DNA of 64,000 nt from Folioceros fuciformis (Eukaryota; Anthocerotophyta; Anthocerotopsida; Anthocerotales): positions 40,770 through 104,769 of the forward strand of contig JBNGIO010006119.1 of assembly GCA_049999805.1 (NCBI GenBank). The letters run 5' to 3'. Position 1 is the stretch's first letter, and each line of letters begins with the position of its first letter. Below are positions 1 through 11,618 of this stretch, piece by piece. A program made the translations under genes and the position numbers. The notes below the pieces were generated by a model. That model searched no databases. It worked only from the letters and a program-made list of their open reading frames with translations, and was not told where the DNA came from.

Positions 1-1327
1 GAGTTCAGAGAAAATCGGGAGAAAAAGAGAAGGAATTTGGACCTCATGTTTCATGTAAAGGCAGGCTCAGTAGAAATGGAATTAAATCCTTTAGAGGGAG
101 ACTATAAAGATGCCTCACTAATGTCAAGAAATATCATTGAAGAATTCAATGAGCTTGTTTTACAGAGAGCAAATGTAAAGGTAGGTATTTTCTAATTTAT
201 CATAAGATAGATGCCATTCACAAACAAAGTCCATAGTTTTCCAAGGTTGTTGATTCTCGGTTGCTCATTATTCTATAAATGGTTCATTTTACTAAAACGT
301 TATTTAATATTTGTAGGTAGATATGTTAGTCCAAATAAAAAATTTCAAGAGAGAAATTTATGAAGTGCTATGGGATATCAAGAAATTGAAAATGTTAACT
401 AGAAACTTGATCGAGAAGGTTCGCCATTTGCAATTACTACGTTCAACTAAGGGTAACTTACTTCGACTTGAAACAGTGTGTACGAAATATTACTCAAGCA
501 AATCATTTCCTTTTAGTATAGCTAATATTTGTGAAAACAATTCCAGTCCTTCAAAATGTGATAAAAACTGGGGAAGATCTATCCCTTGCATCGGAAAGTG
601 CTGCTTTGCAAAACAGGTATAGATTATTCTTATAACCTATGTTGTTTAGTATTAATTTTGTTTATTTGTATTTATATAGTGACATGATTATTTAACTTGT
701 TCAAACTTGGTACTTCAACTTGTATTTTAGGCTGGAACATAATGAAGCTTTACAAGAGAAGAAACTTATGGAGAAGGATACCCACTTACACCAACTGATG
801 AAACAGGCAAGACTAGTGACTAAACAGAATGGAGACCTGCAAAATCAAGCATTCATGGTTTTCCAGGAGTACAGCTTCCAAGAGAGCCTTTGCAGTAGTG
901 CTGGTATGTTGATGCGAATATTTTATCGTGTTCTATAGGTTGTTGTGATGTGTAACATGAAAATTAATTTTGTATCTTTTGTATGATAGTGGCGAAGGAA
1001 AGCAAAGGTGCTGCATTAAAACAGCGCACCGAGGGCATATTTAAGCAAAGAAGACTTCGCGAATTAGGTCTTCATTGTTACCTATTACTTGTATATATGT
1101 TGGGTGGAATTTGTATGGTTCTTTGTACAAGTTCACATTCTAGTGATGTGGTTCTTACATATGTAAAAATTCTTTTTCAAACAGCTCATGCTCAACTGGA
1201 CTATCTATTTGCTTTAAGTAAGGAGTACGAGAGGGTCAGAGCGCGTACTCTTCCTCATATTCCTTTGAAGTCGGTGATTAAAAAGAAATCATTGAAAAAA
1301 ATTAGAAAACAAAAGGCAGAAATTTGA
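1..1327 (+). CDS. CFAP43/CFAP44-type ciliary protein, 3' exons (5' end outside window)
   Basis: Six exons join in one frame: 1-180, 317-452, 547-616, 731-903, 990-1067 and 1185-1327 (780 bases, 260 codons, stop TGA at 1325-1327). Every junction is GT-AG with matching phase. The product is almost all charged coiled coil. It contains stretches such as INNFKREIYEVLW-like KNFKREIYEVLWD and HLQLLRSTK, and ends in a basic tail after RVRARTLPHIP; these resemble the C-terminal coiled-coil part of the WD-repeat axonemal proteins CFAP43/CFAP44. That family tethers inner-arm components in motile cilia, so in a land plant it would act in sperm flagella. The family assignment rests on memory of the coiled-coil wording, and the diagnostic WD repeats lie outside the window. 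Another axonemal coiled-coil protein is possible. The exon structure itself is well supported. Confidence 0.62.
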
Positions 1328-1456
1328 TCAAGATGAGATAGTTCAGCATTAGTCGACAGTATGTTTTTAAATGTACCATAATAGCCATTTTAATAGGTGA
1401 GGTTGCCAATTTTGAAATTGGAGTGAAGGACTCATGGTAATCAAGTCGTCACTCCT

Positions 1457-1500
1457 ACCCTTAGGGTTTAGGGTTAAAACCCTAATCTTAAACCCTAGAC
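1457..1500. repeat. short interstitial telomere-type motif
   Basis: A run of about 44 bases holds four degenerate copies of the plant telomere unit TTTAGGG on alternating strands (CCCTTAGGGTTTAGGG followed by AAACCCTAA). It is too short and mixed in strand to be a telomere. It could be a telo-box promoter-like element or a relic. Confidence 0.5.
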
Positions 1501-1960
1501 CCTGCAACCTTGTCCTGTTGGGAATGCCCTGCAATTAGAGCAGTCCATGTCACCATATCTTCTAGACCCATTTCACAAAACAATCTTTGGGCATCCTTTA
1601 GGCTCCCACACTTTGCATACATGTTCGCCAAGCTATTGGCTACAGACACATTAGCCAGATCTCCTTGTGCTCTGATTAGCTTATGGAGCTGCTTCCCCAT
1701 CACCAGAGAAGGGGAGCCCACACTGGCACATGCCTGCATGTGGCAGACAGACATGAGTCATAGAGCTGGGTACAGCCACCCCTCCTTCCAGCATAACATT
1801 GTAGACAAGAAGTGCTTCCTGCCCCATGCCCTACTGGGTGTACTCGGATATCATGGTAGTCCACGTCACAACGTCCTTCTTAACGAGTCCGTCAAAGTGC
1901 TAGAAGTGCCATAGCCCGCCAAAATCAGGCCCTCCTGCTCCATTCTGTCCATACTGAACA
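1488..1960 (-). pseudogene. PPR gene fragment (PLS type)
   Basis: The minus strand carries one open stretch of 88 codons (1488-1754) with the PPR signature words MYAKCGSLKDA, QACASVGSP and GKQLHKLI. Upstream, toward 1960, it continues with a degraded VVTW...GMGQEAL repeat in a shifted frame. It matches the consensus of the larger PPR block at 5699-8690, so it is probably a dispersed or split copy of the same family. There is no start, no C-terminal E/DYW domain and no complete repeat triplet. PPR proteins bind organellar RNA; this fragment cannot be functional as it stands. Confidence 0.75.
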
Positions 1961-2451
1961 TTGTTGTGCTCTTGGCATCAGCTGTCACATATGCTTCGGT
2001 TCAGTTCATTAGCTATAGAGCTAATGGCTAACTACCTTAAGTGAAAAGGCAAAATTTAGTCCATGCCACCAAGACTTCAGGCTGGTCATAGTCCATGCCA
2101 CCAAGACTTCAAGCTGCTCACATGCGCCTTTCTTCACTTGTGACTGCAAAACTGCAAAAAAGGGCTGCCCTCGCCGGGCTGCCCTGAGTTGGTAAGTCAC
2201 CTGCGGAATGCCACCACCACCCTCAAGCTCAGGATCTTGCAAAGGAAAAACTACTCTTGCTGTCCACAGAAGACAATCGGGCAAGAAGGGGTTTAGGTCA
2301 CACGACAGTTCCTCTAAGTGGCGACTTCAACAACGAGCTTCCTCCATGGCCACGCTAGGTTTTCTACTCCGCGGGCAATTGCATTCTTTACGCTCACTCC
2401 TAAGCTCCACGTTAGGTGATCCTCACTTAGATTGGCTCACACAGGTGGTGT
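1961..2451. other. intergenic, no gene seen
   Basis: Only short incidental reading frames are present. I see no family resemblance or splice-supported exon. Confidence 0.5.
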
Positions 2452-2517
2452 GAGCCCATGGCACTTATGCTGGGAGCCCACGGCACTTATGCTGGGAGCC
2501 CACGGCACTTATGCTGG
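2452..2517. repeat. 22-bp tandem repeat, three copies
   Basis: The unit GAGCCCACGGCACTTATGCTGG occurs at 2452-2473 (one mismatch), 2474-2495 and 2496-2517, head to tail with no spacer. The last two copies are identical, which suggests recent slippage. No coding role is visible. Confidence 0.95.
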
Positions 2518-2913
2518 GAAAGAAGCCCTGGCTGGCGCTTCGGCTATATACCTAATTTGGTTCAAGTTAATCTAATTCACTATTTTTCTAATCAACTATG
2601 AATCACTATTCTGCATTAAACTATTTATTTTGTTATAACTATCTAAAATGCATTTTTAGCACAACTTCACGACAACATACAAAACAGCCGAGCCCCTCGT
2701 TGCATTCCCAGGAACTGCATCCATGGACATTGTTACATCTACGGCACTCGCTCGATTTCCTTCAGCTTTCCGCCGTCCCTTGGACTCTTTCCTCCTCCTT
2801 CTCGGGTTGGTGGCTTTCCCATTCCTTCTTTCAATAAAATATTCCATCCTCAATACATATGTTGGGTTCAATCAAATTTTTACAATAATAACAATAGAAA
2901 ATATATGATGGGA

Positions 2914-4854
2914 TTAAGATTGAAGCTTCGGCCAAGGGCGTGTTGTATCGAGGGCATTGCGAGGTACCGTACATAGCGACCAGATGGTACGCCGTGTTTG
3001 GCATGGATTCCGTGGGTTCGGGCTGCACGGGTATGTTCCTAGCTTCGACCCGATGGTGGGTGAAGCAGTGGAGCATTTTGGGGCGGTGAGGGCTAAGGGG
3101 AGGAGTCCACCAGGCTTGCGGGCATCAAATGGGTTGAATGTGAACAACAAGACACATGTCTGGTTGAAGCTCGGGAACAAGTAGTCTTGCAGAGCTAGGT
3201 AGTGAGCTTGCCCACCCAGATCCCAAATAGTAACTTCCATCTAGTCGTCGTTGCGCAGCACCTCGATCTCTATGCCTTCCGTTCTGGGGACAGTACCCAC
3301 CTGGTTGGATGATCCGGCTCTTGTGAGTGGAACATTACCGAACCAGGAACCATCCCAAGCTAGACACAGTTGTTCCCACGATTGGACTCGGTTGGCTGAT
3401 GCGGCTCCTGTACAATGTGATGTGTGTGGTTGCGATGTGCGACATGCGGAGATCCTGGGCCTCACAGCCTCTTGCCCCTCCACACGCGAAGGCCAGTAGG
3501 CCCTGCGAACAAAATTGCGTGCCAACATCTCGTTGATGATGTCCTGCTTTCCCTCCCTCCCCCAGTTTGTGAACTCTACGTAGATATTCTGTAAAGTGGT
3601 GTTCACTTGGAGGGACTGCATTAATTCTCTGAACAGCTCATCGTCGAGTCCCTCGCAAAACACAATGCGGAGCTCATTCAAAGAAGTATTTTTCTCCAAA
3701 GACTGCACCACCGCTTTCATGAAAGAGGGCCACTGTATGCCGCCGAAAGTCAGGACACGTAATGACTTGCATTCCATAAACGACATCGAAAATTCACTTA
3801 AACAATTGTCACCGTTGTATCCCAACAACGTAAGATTGGAAAGGGTGGAGCTATGGCGCCAGGCGTCCAGGCCAAACTTGACAGCAAGCAAGTTCATGGT
3901 CAGCTCCGTGATACACTCGTTGGTGCTCAACATTCCCGCCAGCGCGTCGGCCAAGCCTGGCTCCTCGCTGTTCCCGATATCCAACGTCAGCTTGGTGACC
4001 CCAGACATGGCGGCATCAGCATCAGCACGGGTGAAAGCAAGTTTGCACACAGTGCTCATGGGCCCCAGGTTGCCGTGTACGGAACCCCTAACGGCATTAC
4101 GCCCACCCGGATATTTACCATTCAAAGAAAGCTCCCGGAGCGAGGCACAGAGCGGAAGAGCGTTTGCAATACACTGGGCTCCCTCCTCATCNNNNNNNNN
4201 NGCACAGAGCGGAAGAGCGTTTGCAATACACTGGGCTCCCTCCTCATCCATGCCGATCCCAAGCAGACACAGGGCATGGAGACGCGGAGCGGTGGCCAGC
4301 ATGCGAGCCAGGTGCTGTGCCCCTTCACCATCTCCCACTCTGTTGTAGCTTATGTTCAAATACTCCAGGACACAATCCTGGTTGAGGCCATCCACCATGG
4401 CACCAAGTCCAGCGGCATCAAGCCCAATCTTTTCTGCCTGCAGCTGTCGCAAGCTGCGACTGGAAGCAATAAGCTGACCCAGGGCATTGCAACCCGCCAG
4501 CCTTCCAAAACCTTTGCACTTATACAGATGAAGATATTCCAGGGAAGGGTTGGATGCCAGGCCCCCCAACAGAACCGCGCATTCATCCTCCCGAGCGAGG
4601 CCGATTTCCCACCCTTCAGATATCCTCAGGCCGCCGCGGAGACTGCGGCACTGGCCGAGAGCAGTTAATACCCGCTTGCGCACTCGCCAGTGCCTGCCAT
4701 CCGTGCTCGTTGAAGCTCCCCATCTGAAGAAATCGCCGTACTCCTCTTCGTCCAAGTTGGGGAGTTCGGACAAGGCATTCCCTTCCAGATCTTGCAGCAG
4801 CTGTTGCAGCTCATCTGGCAAGTCGCGCCAGTCATAGTCCTCCTGCTCCGCCAT
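2914..4854 (-). pseudogene. LRR-Roc (Roco-family) gene, broken
   Basis: ATG at 4852-4854 opens 537 codons. An acidic N-terminus is followed from about residue 70 to 400 by irregular leucine-rich repeats of ribonuclease-inhibitor type (LEYLHLYKCKGF, LEYLNISYNRVGD). After a TAG at 3241-3243 the same frame continues at once with MEVTIWDLGGQAHYLALQDY and VLLFTFNPFDARKP. That is the G3/switch II region of a Roc GTPase domain, preceded upstream by a switch I-like RTEGIEIEVL. No credible P-loop GxxxxGKT precedes it, and no COR domain follows before 2914. An intact Roco protein couples LRR sensing to a Roc-COR GTPase. Here the stop, the missing P-loop and the missing COR argue for a pseudogene. The 10-base gap at 4192-4201 also disturbs the model. 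Confidence 0.7.
4145..4248. other. assembly gap (10 N) flanked by a 47-bp duplicate
   Basis: Bases 4145-4191 and 4202-4248 are identical and flank ten Ns at 4192-4201. This is the usual signature of two contig ends that overlap but were not merged. In the LRR protein it duplicates the words DEEGAQCIANALPLC. The real locus probably has one copy. Confidence 0.9.
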
Positions 4855-4937
4855 GCTGTTCTAAGCTGCGCTTCCCAATGCAAGCAAATGTGATGGATGG
4901 ATCGTACGTATCATGCGTTTTGTAGCAGGGGCAGCAA

Positions 4938-5245
4938 ACTCACAGCACACACTCGAGGATTGCGACACCAGACAAGGACAGGCTACGGGACAGCGACCTC
5001 ACAAGCACGCACTCGCGGAGGATTGGGAGACAAGACAACGATAGGCCAGCAGCCAGCAACCTCCCAAGAACACACTCGAGGAGGGTTGGCAGACCACACA
5101 AGGACAGGCTAGGGGACGGGGACATCAACCTCACAGCACACACGCTCGAGGAAGATCCCGATTGGAACCCCAGACACGGATAGGCTAGGGGATGATAACC
5201 TCACAGCACACACACACTGGGGGAGGATTGGGACATCATACAAGG
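4938..5245. repeat. degenerate 60-71 bp tandem repeat, about five units
   Basis: The recurrent words CACACTCGAGGA...GACAAGGACAGGCTA...AACCTCACAGCA repeat with ACTCG/GCTCG anchors near 4951, 5011, 5073, 5144 and 5215. Units are 60-71 bases and diverged. The array lies just upstream of the LRR-Roc start codon (minus strand), so it would cover that gene's promoter or 5' leader. Confidence 0.8.
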
Positions 5246-5698
5246 CCTCTTGAATCTCCGAGACGAGAGGGTTGTGTGGTAGGCGGCAAGAGAGCTGACA
5301 GGTCTTACTCTCCCTTCACTCGTCAACGCGTGAGCGTGCTTGGCTTTTCCCTTTCCCCACCGCTCTCTCTCGGTGTCTGTGACCTGGGTATTCCTCCTCC
5401 ATACTTGCGCGCAGTATTTTTTCAAACCACACCTAGGTGTCGTGGACTGACTGGGCCAGCCAGCATCGTGGACAGAGCAGGAAAGGGTAACCAACCCTCC
5501 TTCGAATTCTCTCCCCCCTACCCCTTCTTGTCACAACACGACATGTCTTTTGCTACACTGCTGCTTGCACGAAAGGTGCCTTCCTTTACATGGAAGGCAG
5601 GTACAACAGGTTTGAGGGCGATGGGACCCAGCACCTGAGCTCAGCTTAGCTCAGCTAGGTTCCTAGCCCAGTCATCGTCATCCCTTCCTTTGGACTCA
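5246..5698. other. intergenic, no gene seen
   Basis: This stretch separates the tandem repeat from the PPR block. Reading frames are short and without recognisable content. Confidence 0.4.
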
Positions 5699-7836
5699 TC
5701 AGGGGGAAACGCGGTTTGTCCGGACCAAGCGCGTTGCCTGCAGGAGGCACACAAAGGTCGCAGGCTTCGGTAAAGTCATTCCTTTTTCTTCCATGACACG
5801 GTACAGATGAAGGGCCTCCTGCCCCATGCCCTGCTGTGAATATCCTGCTAACTTCGCAGACCATGTTACCGCATCCTTTTCACCAAGTAGGTGAAACAAT
5901 CTGTAAGCATCTTCCAAGCTACCGCACTTTGCATACATGTCGATTGGAGTGTTGGCTACAAACACATCAGCTTCAAGCCCTCGCTCTCGGAGTTGTGCAT
6001 GGAGCTGTTTCCCCCTCTCCAGAGCCGGGTTGTCCACACTTGCACATGCCTGCAGAAGGCACACGATGGTCACAGGATCATCAGCTACAGACAGGCTACC
6101 TTCTTCCATGGCACTAAAAACACGAAGGGCTTCCAAACCCAGTCCCTCATGGGAATATCCTGCAATATGAGCATTCCGTGTGGCTACATCTTTCTGACCA
6201 GGTCTGTCAAACACTCTCTGAGCATCCTCGAGACACACACACTTCGAATACATCTTCACCAAACTGCTGGTTATAAACACATCGCCTTCAAGCCCTTGCT
6301 CTCTAATTTGTGCATGAAGCTGCTTACCCTTATCCAAAGCTGCTGTGCCTACACTTGCACATGCCTGCAGGAGGCCCACAAGTGTCACAGAATTGGGAGT
6401 TACGATCCCTTCCTCTTGCATACTGTTGTACAGAGACAGGGCCTCGTGCCCCATCCCCTGCTGGATATACCCTGCTGTCATGGAACTCCACGTGACCACA
6501 TTCTTCTCACGAAGTCCATCAAACACACTCCTGGCATCCTCTAGACTGCCGCACTTTGCAAACATGTTCACCAAACTGTTGGCTACAAACACATTAGCTT
6601 GATGCCCTTGTTCTCTACTTTGCACCAACAGCTGCTTCCCTGTCTCCAAAGCAGGTGTGCGCACACTTGCACATGCCTGCAGACGGCACACAAACGTCAC
6701 AGAATCGGGAACAGCCATGTCATCTTTATGCATAGCTTTGTACAGAAAAAGGGCTGCCTGCCCCAAGCCCTGCTGGGCATATCCTGCTATCATCGCACTC
6801 CAAGTAACTACGTCTTTTTGAGCAAGTCCGTCGAACACTCTCTAAGCATCCCCGAGACTATCACACTTTACATACATATTCACCAAACTATTGGCTACAG
6901 ACACCTCAGCTTGACGTCCACGTTCCCTAATCTGTTCATGGAGCTGCTTCCCCTTCCCCAAAGCTGGGGTGCCCACCCGTGCACATGCTTGCAGGAGGCA
7001 GACAAATGTCACAGAGTTGGTGACAGCAATCCCTTCTTCTTGCATCACACAGTAGAGCAGAAGGCTTCCTTCCCCATTCCTTGCTGAGAGTATCCAGATA
7101 TCATCGCAGGTCAGGTCACCAAATCCTTGTCACCAAGTCCGTCAAAAACGCTCTGAGCGTCTTCCACGCTGCCACACTTTGCATACATGTCCCCAAAGCA
7201 ATTACAAACAAACAAATCAGGCTCAAGCCCACTGGCCAAGATATCAGCATGCACCTGCTGCCCAGCTCTCAGGTCCCTTCCCCTTGCACAGGCCTGAAGT
7301 GCTGCCACGAACAGATGACCATCTGGCTTCACACTGGACCTGCGCATCCGTTGATACAGCTGCACGGCCTGCTTGTCTTGTCCATGTCTAACATGTGCAG
7401 AGATTATGGAAGACCAGATGAAGGCATCTGGTTCAGCAACCATGGTGAACACATCCATCGAGTCTTGCAACCTGCCGAACGAAGCATACATTCGCAGAAT
7501 GTGGGTGCTCAGGAACGTGTCCGACTAATACGCCTTGTCCATCGTCAACCCATACACCCGACGACCCAGAACAAGATTCTTCTTCAACACACATTTCTTA
7601 AGTACAGTATAAAACAGAGACTTCAGAACACAGGAGTCTGTCCGCACCAGAACTTCCAGAGCCTCAACAGCCTCAGTGAGCAGGCCCTCGTGACATAGCT
7701 TGCTCACAGTTTCAGCCATCACAATCCTATCGTATCCTGCAGGCCTGAGATTGTCCCGACCGTCGGGCAAGCTAGATTTGGGCTTAGAGACCTCACGACC
7801 CATATGCACATCCCAAGCAGCAAGCTTCGACTTCAC
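5699..7836 (-). pseudogene. PLS-type PPR gene with several stops and a frameshift
   Basis: The gene reads right to left. An N-terminal segment at 7836-7525 is followed by PPR triplets with MYAKCGS, VFDGL, VVTWSAMIAGYSQQGMGQEAL, CLLQACASVG and GKQLHAQIREQG, recurring about every 102 residues. The reading frame is broken by TAG at 7525-7527, TGA at 7111-7113, a single-base shift near 7060 and TAG at 6842-6844. The longest clean piece is 379 codons (6838-5699). It ends in the middle of a repeat, with no E, E+ or DYW domain. PPR-PLS proteins select C-to-U editing sites in organelle transcripts. The number of lesions and the lost C-terminus make this a pseudogene. Two of the four lesions are TAG where glutamine fits. 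Confidence 0.85.
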
Positions 7837-8099
7837 CCAGGCTGGCCTGTAGAGGTGGTGCAGCCAGAGCCCCTCATCAGATTCTCAGTGCCGGCAGTCA
7901 GGCGAACGCTTACTTTTCTTAGCATGCCTGTTATCCCACCACTTGGGTCCCGAAAGAATTGTCCCCACAATAGCTCCTGCTGACGAACCTAGCTGGCAGG
8001 TCCGCCTCCATCCAGCCATCCTGTTGGATGAGCTGCATGTCCGGCTGAAGGCTCCCATCTTTCGGCTGGCTCGGTTGGCAAAGCTCGCTTCCTTGAAGT

Positions 8100-8690
8100 C
8101 AATTGCGCATCTCCCAGGCTGCCACACTTTACGTACATGTTTACCAAACTGTTGGCTATCACCCCATCAGCTTGGTGTCCTTGCTCTCAATCCGCTTGTG
8201 AAGCTTGATCCCCGTCTTGATTTGTGCATGAAGCTGCTTACCTATCTCTAACGCTGGAGTACCAACAGTTGCACATGCCTGAAGGAGGCACACAAACGTC
8301 ACAAACTTGGGTGCAACGATGCCTTCTTCATGCATAGCGCTGTAAAGACTTAGGGCTTCCTGCCCCATGCCCTTCTGGGAATATCCAGCTATTATGACAC
8401 TCCACGTCACCACATTCTTTTCACAGAGTCCGTCAAACACAAAGCGGGCATCCTCTATACTGCCACACTTTGCATACATGTTCACCAAGCTGTTCGCTAC
8501 AAACACATCACCTTCATGTCCCTGCTCTCTAATCTTCTTGTTTGATGGCTGAGTCCATCAAATCACTCTCTGAACACCCTCGAGGCTGCCACATTTTGCA
8601 TACATGCTCAACAAACTGTTGGCCACCGACATTTCAGCATGATATCCTCGTTCTGTGGTTTGCACGTGAAGATGCCTCCATTAGAGCCCT
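8100..8690 (-). pseudogene. second PPR array fragment, rearranged
   Basis: The open piece 8506-8159 encodes a repeat with MYAKCGSIEDARFVFDGL and CLLQACATVG. It then runs into a local insertion after GKQLHAQIK, where the frame shifts before resuming (NSLVNMYVKCGSLGDAQ in another frame near 8100-8170). On its 5' side, 8507-8690, a further repeat is joined out of frame by a deletion. The consensus is the same as the 5699-7836 array, so the two were probably one tandemly grown locus. No start codon or terminal domain is seen. Confidence 0.8.
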
Positions 8691-9302
8691 AAGATAAACA
8701 TGGTGTTGCTTTGGGTGTAATAAGAATTCAAAATCTTTGGAATCGGTGAACTCTGACATGTCTTCTTGTTCTTGTCAAACGGGACATGGATGAAGACTCA
8801 GATTGGACATCGCGATGGTACATGCCATGTCCAAACAAAAACATGCCTACGATAGTTTAAAATCTATGAATATTGCAGAAACAATGGACCGTATACTACC
8901 TACGAGTATTCCAGAAACAATGAATAAAACTCTTCGGGCAGGGCAGTTTCAACAGCTTACAGCATGTACTTCGTACTATGAAGCGAGACCGCAGATAGAG
9001 AAAATTCAGGAAAACCGTATAATTTCATTTTACAGCTTCTGTTTTTCAAATAAAAATAGTTAAAAAGAATATCCTTGAATACCGGTCAAGGTTGAAGAGC
9101 TAACAACCACCGACCAACCTTAGCTCGCCTCCTACCCATCACCTAAAATCCCGTCACCCCTAGATTTAACTACCGATCAAGATGCCTGACATAGCTTGGA
9201 CATAGCATGGACATAGCAATGGTACATAGTCGTAAAAGAACTGAAGAAATATTCCAGCCGAGAGGTTGCGATGCCAAATATTCGAAGACGTCATCAACTG
9301 CT
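8691..9302. other. intergenic, no gene seen
   Basis: A plus-strand frame at 8803-9063 is open but has no recognisable motif. The stretch next to 9302 would be the 3' UTR of the zinc-finger gene. Confidence 0.4.
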
Positions 9303-11618
9303 CTATAGATTCTGCGACGAGGAGCCTGACCTGCCCTTCAGCTGGCGGGTGTTGTAAGAGGAGCAAGCCGGGCATTTAAGACCAACGATATGGAAAATCA
9401 CGTCCGTCTTCGCACCACAATCGTTGCACAGGATACGGACCTGCGATAGATTCGCGTCAGCTTTGGAGCCCTTTTGTTCACACCCAACGGATACCAGGAA
9501 ACACAAAAAATTGATGCCAGAGCTTACCTCCTTGTTCTGATAACTCACTGGCATGGGGGTTGCGGCCACCTACAGGAGAAACCCGTGTTGATTCAGTCCG
9601 ATAAGCAGTATTTCATCATAGACTGACTGCTACAAAGAGACGCGCGCCTTACCTCGCGATCACGTTCTTCCCATACTGTAGACATGTCCTCGAGGGTCGA
9701 CCTGGAGCAGATCGGACAGGAATACCTGGAGGCATTCACAGCTCAGCTAACCACCGGGAAGTGAAGAGAAACTGGCCGCAGAACGAGTAGAGAATTCAAC
9801 TTACTGGCGGTGCAGATGCATTTCTCTCATGCAAGCCTCGTGCATTGTGTGACCACAGCGCATGACAGTGATGGACTTCAGGGAGTCAAAAAGATACTGC
9901 GACACCCGTCATTTCCCAGTCTCAACAGCCAGGTTATACTGCGCCAAAGACTCCTGACTTGCAATAGGATTGGGAAGCACAAAACGAACCTCAAAGCAGA
10001 CAGGACAGTTGTGATGCATCGCATTTTCTACACAGGGATGACCCGATTCCAGCTTTCTCGAGTAGCAACACCCTGCTCGCTCCGCCAGTTAAGACAACTC
10101 AGATTGTAGCACGTAGTCAGACAACGACACGCTAAGAAAAGCTAATGGATCTACAGTCAAAATTCTAAGACCACAGGATCAGCTTGCATCAGGATAAGAG
10201 TATGACAGCATGAGCATGCTAAAAGCAAATGCTTCTGCTCTTCCTATTCAAGACATCACTTGCATGCTGGCCATGCCTGCAGTCGGGCAGCACCTACGTC
10301 GGAGCAATGCTCCCAGGTAGGGACCAAAAAAGTGCTGAGGGAGGAACAGTTTACTAACTAAAAATGCAAACAAAATCCCATCCGAAGCGGATGAGCTAAA
10401 GCACGGAGGCCAGGCTTACCGCAACGTTCACAATGGAAGAAGTTATGGTTGCCTCCTACTCTGCAAAATCCCATTCCCCAGGATATACCCACAGATGACT
10501 CAGTCAACAGACACTTCACCTTCAGCAGCAGAAGGTAACATAACTAGCAGTACGTTACAGATCGTTCTAGAAATGGGAGATGTGAATTCACATTACCTGC
10601 AAATGCCACAAGCGTCACAGTGGAACTGCTCCTTAGACACCTGAAACATGATTTCAAAAGCGATGATCCACTTTAAAGAAATACTTGCGACACTATGAAC
10701 ACCAAACACTCAGAAACTCATAGGTAAGCGTTTTGGCATCGGAGAACGCCACTGATTATTTGGCATGTGGATGAATTGGTCCCACACACATGGAATACTA
10801 ACATCGTCGTCGAAGAACTTGCAAGTCGCGCAGAAATATTTCCCCATGCACACTCCACAATTCTCACAAATCTGTTGCACCTGTTCCCGATTGCAACAAT
10901 ACGTTAACATTGAAGTCTCCGAGTTACTGATTCTGTGAAAACGAGACAGGCTTTCAAAAACATACCTTTTGCTCTGTGTCGCAAAGTGAGCAAATCACCT
11001 GATGATGCAACGAACGATCAGCGATAATTCACAGCCAAAAGCTTTAACGGTAAGGTCAAACGAATACAGAGCTTCCCGAAGACACTGCGGTCCGTCCAAC
11101 ACATAGTGATATCTTCCGCTCGTTTCTTACCTTCTCCACTTCGTGCCGGGGCAGGTCATGCTTCTTCCAGGGATCAAGTTCATACGCGTTCTACAAAAGT
11201 GACGAATTCCCAGGTCAGGCTACCATGAAGACGTCTAAGCCTGAAGGTAACGCGTTAAGTATAACCCCTTCTACCTTCACATCGTTATGACAATGCCGAC
11301 AGTCAAAAACTTCATTGCAACAAGGAGCTCTGATGCGACACCGACGTCGATAATGCACGCAACTGACATCACAGCCAGCGTAACAAAATGCACAGGTTCA
11401 GCAATGCTTAATTGCAACAACGGAGATCATTGTTTTCAACAGACCGGAGGAAAGAACACACAAAAGCCGGGTATCTGTGAGGGAGCAGGTGAAGACAGGC
11501 CAACTCACCCATACATCTTCAGCCCTACGTCTAATCTCTCGGAGTTGTCATCTTCAACCTCACTCTCACCATCGTGAGCCGAGTCGCCGGGAATGAGGAG
11601 GGGGCCCAGAAGCTCCTC
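9303..11618 (-). CDS. CHY zinc finger and RING finger E3 ubiquitin ligase (CHYR1/MIEL1/RCHY1 family)
   Basis: Exons from 5' to 3': about 11618-11509, 11362-11275, 11190-11131, 10998-10966, 10880-10803, 10640-10597, 10460-10420, 10072-9990, 9896-9805, 9725-9653, 9569-9528 and 9440-9303. From the codon at 11516 to the stop they sum to 260 codons in frame. Domains in order are the CHY finger ([20 protein letters not shown]), the CTCHY finger ([37 protein letters not shown]), a RING-H2 (CPVCFE ... RCGHTMH ... CPIC) and a C-terminal zinc ribbon (ILCNDCGA ... [11 protein letters not shown]). All zinc ligands are present. The family ubiquitinates transcription factors and is linked in plants to abscisic acid and defence signalling. 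The first exon continues upstream of 11516 with an acidic stretch ([13 protein letters not shown]), and an in-frame TGA lies just before its acceptor. The true start codon is therefore in an unplaced upstream exon. Confidence 0.92.

Noticed and set aside
1457-1500. True internal telomere or chromosome end
   Set aside because: Only about four degenerate, mixed-orientation copies over 44 bases, with genes on both sides.
2452-2517. CRISPR-like array
   Set aside because: The 22-bp units are directly adjacent with no spacers; it is a simple tandem repeat in a plant genome.
3241-3243. TAG recoded as glutamine in this genome
   Set aside because: Allantoinase, TBL and POLD4 all end at TAG exactly where their families end, so TAG terminates here.
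6842-7527. Stops in the PPR array as sites of reverse (U-to-C) RNA editing
   Set aside because: That editing is known from organelle transcripts in some plants. This is nuclear DNA, and a frameshift and a truncated end are also present.
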